Part shown: positions 41,721-43,451 of the stretch, piece by piece | Layout of the letters: every line of letters begins with the position of its first letter | How positions within the stretch are numbered: position 1 is the stretch's first letter | DNA from: Candidatus Poribacteria bacterium | Lineage (GTDB): Bacteria; Poribacteria; WGA-4E; WGA-3G | Reading direction: 5' to 3' | DNA: 43,451 nucleotides | NCBI GenBank assembly: GCA_022822085.1 | Contig: JAJECK010000094.1 | Coordinates: forward strand, 1-43,451 | The notes under the pieces: model-generated | What the model saw: the letters and a program-made list of their open reading frames with translations, nothing else | The model's database searches: none | Told to the model about the DNA's origin: nothing | Translations under genes and position numbers: made by a program

Positions 41721-42653
41721 TCATCGTGCGTCATTGACCCAGACTTTATAGGAATCCGAGTAAACAGTTCCATCCCACTTGTAAACAGTGGCGTAGATTG
41801 TATAGTAAACCGCTTGCTGATCCCCTGGTTTATTCGGATCATCGACATCCTCTGGGAACAGGTAGGTCATGTTTGCCTGTGTTTCTTCAAAACCATCGGC
41901 TATATCCATTTCAATCCATGTGCCCCAAACGCTTGTGTCACCGGGGGCTTTTACACTCCAGTTGACATCAATATACGGGGTATCCGTTTTGATCAGTGAA
42001 TGCCAAGGAACACCACCTATGGCACTGCATTCACCCGAGAAGGTGTCGCCATCCTCTCTATCGGTACCACCGAGTCCAGTTCCACCTTGAGGCCAGTGGT
42101 CAAAAGGTTCTAACTCGTGTTGTTTTATCTGATATGACTCTGTCCACCCATTCTGCGTCACATTCAGCGTTACTGTGGCTTTCGCCTTGTACCTGCCACC
42201 TGGTGGATGGGCACCATCTAAACAAGGGATATGTAAGTTGACGCTGTCAGAACCAGAAGTGTAGTAGTTAACCCAAGGCTCGTCTGCCTCATCTAAAGTC
42301 CCTCTTATCAGTGGAGCTGTTTTAGCGTCAGGGGTACACGTATAAAATTTGCCATCTTCTTTGTTCTTTTTAAAGATGTCAAGACGTACTTCAAAAGTAT
42401 AGGTACATTCCCTATGATCATTATAGTTCATCAAACTAAAGCTGCCATCGAGATAGACAACCCCTTCCCCTGTTGGATCATATTCAAGGGTATCTATATA
42501 TACGATGGCGACAACAACGACATCAGCTTTGTCAGGAGGTATAGGATGACGCTGTTCTGCTACCTGTGCAAAAACTGAAGCCGTTAGCACAATTCCAAAA
42601 CATAGGGAACATAATATCGCGAGTGGGATTTTGATTGATCTCAATCTAAACAT
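41721..42653 (-). CDS. Secreted protein of unknown function
   Basis: A 310-residue protein with a signal peptide (RLRSIKIPLAILCSLCFGIVLTASVFA). The mature part is acidic and aromatic-rich, with beta-type sequence: VAIVYIDTLEYDPTGEGVVY, CTYTFEVRLDIFKKN, GGRYKAKATVTLNVTQNG, DTPYIDVNWSVKAPGDTS and YYTIYATVYKWDGTVY. Cysteines C92, C114, C150 (approximate) could form disulfides. This suggests Ig-like or jelly-roll domains, perhaps a surface or matrix protein. I recognise no family. AAGGAG lies 6 bases before ATG 42653; an earlier start at 42677 is less likely. A strong hairpin follows the stop codon. Confidence 0.6.
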   Translation of the reverse strand: MFRLRSIKIPLAILCSLCFGIVLTASVFAQVAEQRHPIPPDKADVVVVAIVYIDTLEYDPTGEGVVYLDGSFSLMNYNDHRECTYTFEVRLDIFKKNKEDGKFYTCTPDAKTAPLIRGTLDEADEPWVNYYTSGSDSVNLHIPCLDGAHPPGGRYKAKATVTLNVTQNGWTESYQIKQHELEPFDHWPQGGTGLGGTDREDGDTFSGECSAIGGVPWHSLIKTDTPYIDVNWSVKAPGDTSVWGTWIEMDIADGFEETQANMTYLFPEDVDDPNKPGDQQAVYYTIYATVYKWDGTVYSDSYKVWVNDAR

Positions 42654-42885
42654 ATTATTCTCCTTAAATGTTAACATACTTATCAGTATGTCTGAAAGTT
42701 TATTGTGTTCCCTGCCCTTGATAGGATAACCATTTACCTATTGCCTATAAAGGACCGGGACACCCTAATTATCAAACCAAAACTCTCTGAATTACCATTG
42801 ATAAGGTATCCAAGTATGAAAGTTATGTTTACTACGTTAGTTGCATTATACACTAATATAAGCTTGTGTGCAACAACCATTATTT

Positions 42886-43306
42886 CGTCCGTCGGGTAGA
42901 AGCGGTAGCGAAACCCGACTTCTTATAGCGTCATGTCGGGTTTCGTTCCTCAACCCATAGGTGTCAACTTAAGGATTTTGATTTTGAGTGTATATCTTCA
43001 GTCCCGTAGGGACGCAATGTTTATAGAAAAACGTCATTCAAACCCTCTTTAGTCCCGTAGGGACGATATGTTTATGGACTTTTCATTGGTCCCCACATAT
43101 CGTTCCTACGGAACTCAAGAGGGGTGGTGACAGCGTTTTCTATAAACATTGCGTCCCTACGGGACTGAATGTGGGACAGTCCCAATCGTCATCCTTATTC
43201 AGAAGGGTTATAGAACAAGAAATATTTTCTTAAGTTGACACCTATGGGTTTCGTTCCTCAACCCGACCTACAGTATATTATGACAATTTGTCAATTAGAA
43301 ATGGTA
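42886..43306. repeat. Repeat island (locus 6): nested palindromes with four 51-bp units
   Basis: Outer inverted repeats are GTCGGGTAGAAGCGGTAGCG and AACCCGACCTAC; next AACCCATAGGTGTCAACTTA (about 42953) pairs with TAAGTTGACACCTATGGGTT (about 43231). The core has forward AGTCCCGTAGGGACG units at 43000 and 43051 (51 bases) and inverted units ending at 43115 and 43166 (51 bases). The right end is TAGAAATGGTA, the end of the MITE-like elements at 15307 and 36381. The overall layout equals the island at 23.2-23.7 kb. Confidence 0.8.
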
Positions 43307-43402
43307 TTAGGTATCAATACCTTCGCCAAAAATAGTTGATTAAAGTGGGCAGATGTCCTAAAGTTATATACAATTCCAAATAACTTTGAAGGACAATCAC
43401 CC

Positions 43403-43451
43403 ATGCAACAAATTATAGCACTGTTTAAGGTTTTTATTCCATATTTGTCTA
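43403..43451 (+). CDS. Start of an unidentified gene, cut by the window edge
   Basis: GAAGGACA lies 8 to 9 bases before ATG 43403, and the frame is open to the end of the window (MQQIIALFKVFIPYLS). Too short to identify; a transposase would fit the repeat-rich position but that is a guess. Confidence 0.35.
   Translation, partial: MQQIIALFKVFIPYLS

Noticed and set aside
1-43451. tRNA or rRNA genes
   Set aside because: No CCA-ended cloverleaf-like segment or rRNA motif was noticed by eye; a tRNAscan-type run would be needed to exclude one fully.

Overview
The window is a 43.4 kb, moderately AT-rich bacterial chromosome segment with no rRNA or tRNA gene that I could see. The gene mix suggests a heterotrophic, environmental or host-associated Gram-negative-type bacterium. 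I favour a Candidatus Poribacteria-like lineage (sponge-associated or marine). The reasons are three Gfo/Idh/MocA oxidoreductases, a GH88 unsaturated uronyl hydrolase, a TIM-barrel sugar isomerase, secreted WD40, TolB-like and HEAT proteins, an RfaE2-type heptose nucleotidyltransferase, and intergenic regions packed with palindromic repeats. The assignment is inference; no marker gene was searched.

Layout. 1-5.3 kb: the tail of an IS630 transposase, an oxidoreductase, a two-gene ATPase plus PD-(D/E)XK-like nuclease module (a defence-system candidate), a GH88 hydrolase and rfaE2. 5.4-9.4 kb: an EF-Tu-like protein whose GTPase motifs have decayed, followed by an AT-rich stretch of unrecognised genes. 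9.4-12.5 kb: hisA behind an incomplete sugar ABC transporter. 12.7-15 kb: an FmdB zinc ribbon, a zinc CDF exporter, a ferritin-like protein and an Rpn remnant. 15-18 kb: repeats, a second oxidoreductase and a frameshifted methyltransferase-like pseudogene. 18-25.6 kb: a large HEAT protein, coaE, and modABC split by a repeat island. 25.7-29.4 kb: a plus-strand cluster (TIM-barrel isomerase, nuclease-like protein, cysteine synthase homologue, DUF1015). 29.8-34.4 kb: two tiny genes, an alpha/beta hydrolase, a CinA-type domain, IF-1 with a long basic N-terminus, a J-domain protein and an SDR. 34.4-43.4 kb: a 14-repeat WD40 protein, a third oxidoreductase preceded by a PIN toxin pair, a membrane-anchored protein, a TolB-like propeller, a secreted protein, and a repeat island at the end.

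The most unusual elements are: (i) the EF-Tu paralogue with broken G3, G4 and G5 motifs; (ii) the ATPase/nuclease pair; (iii) a modular intergenic repeat of about 51 bp (a palindrome that varies by locus, a conserved TATGTTTATAGAAA-like tail and a semi-conserved spacer) that forms forward/inverted arrays at six loci; (iv) at least three kinds of MITE-like element, one of them inserted inside a repeat unit; and (v) a DUF1015 plus cysteine-synthase pair that could form a phosphoserine-dependent cysteine route. Start codons were corrected from ribosome-binding-site spacing where the sequence allowed; several genes probably use GTG or TTG.
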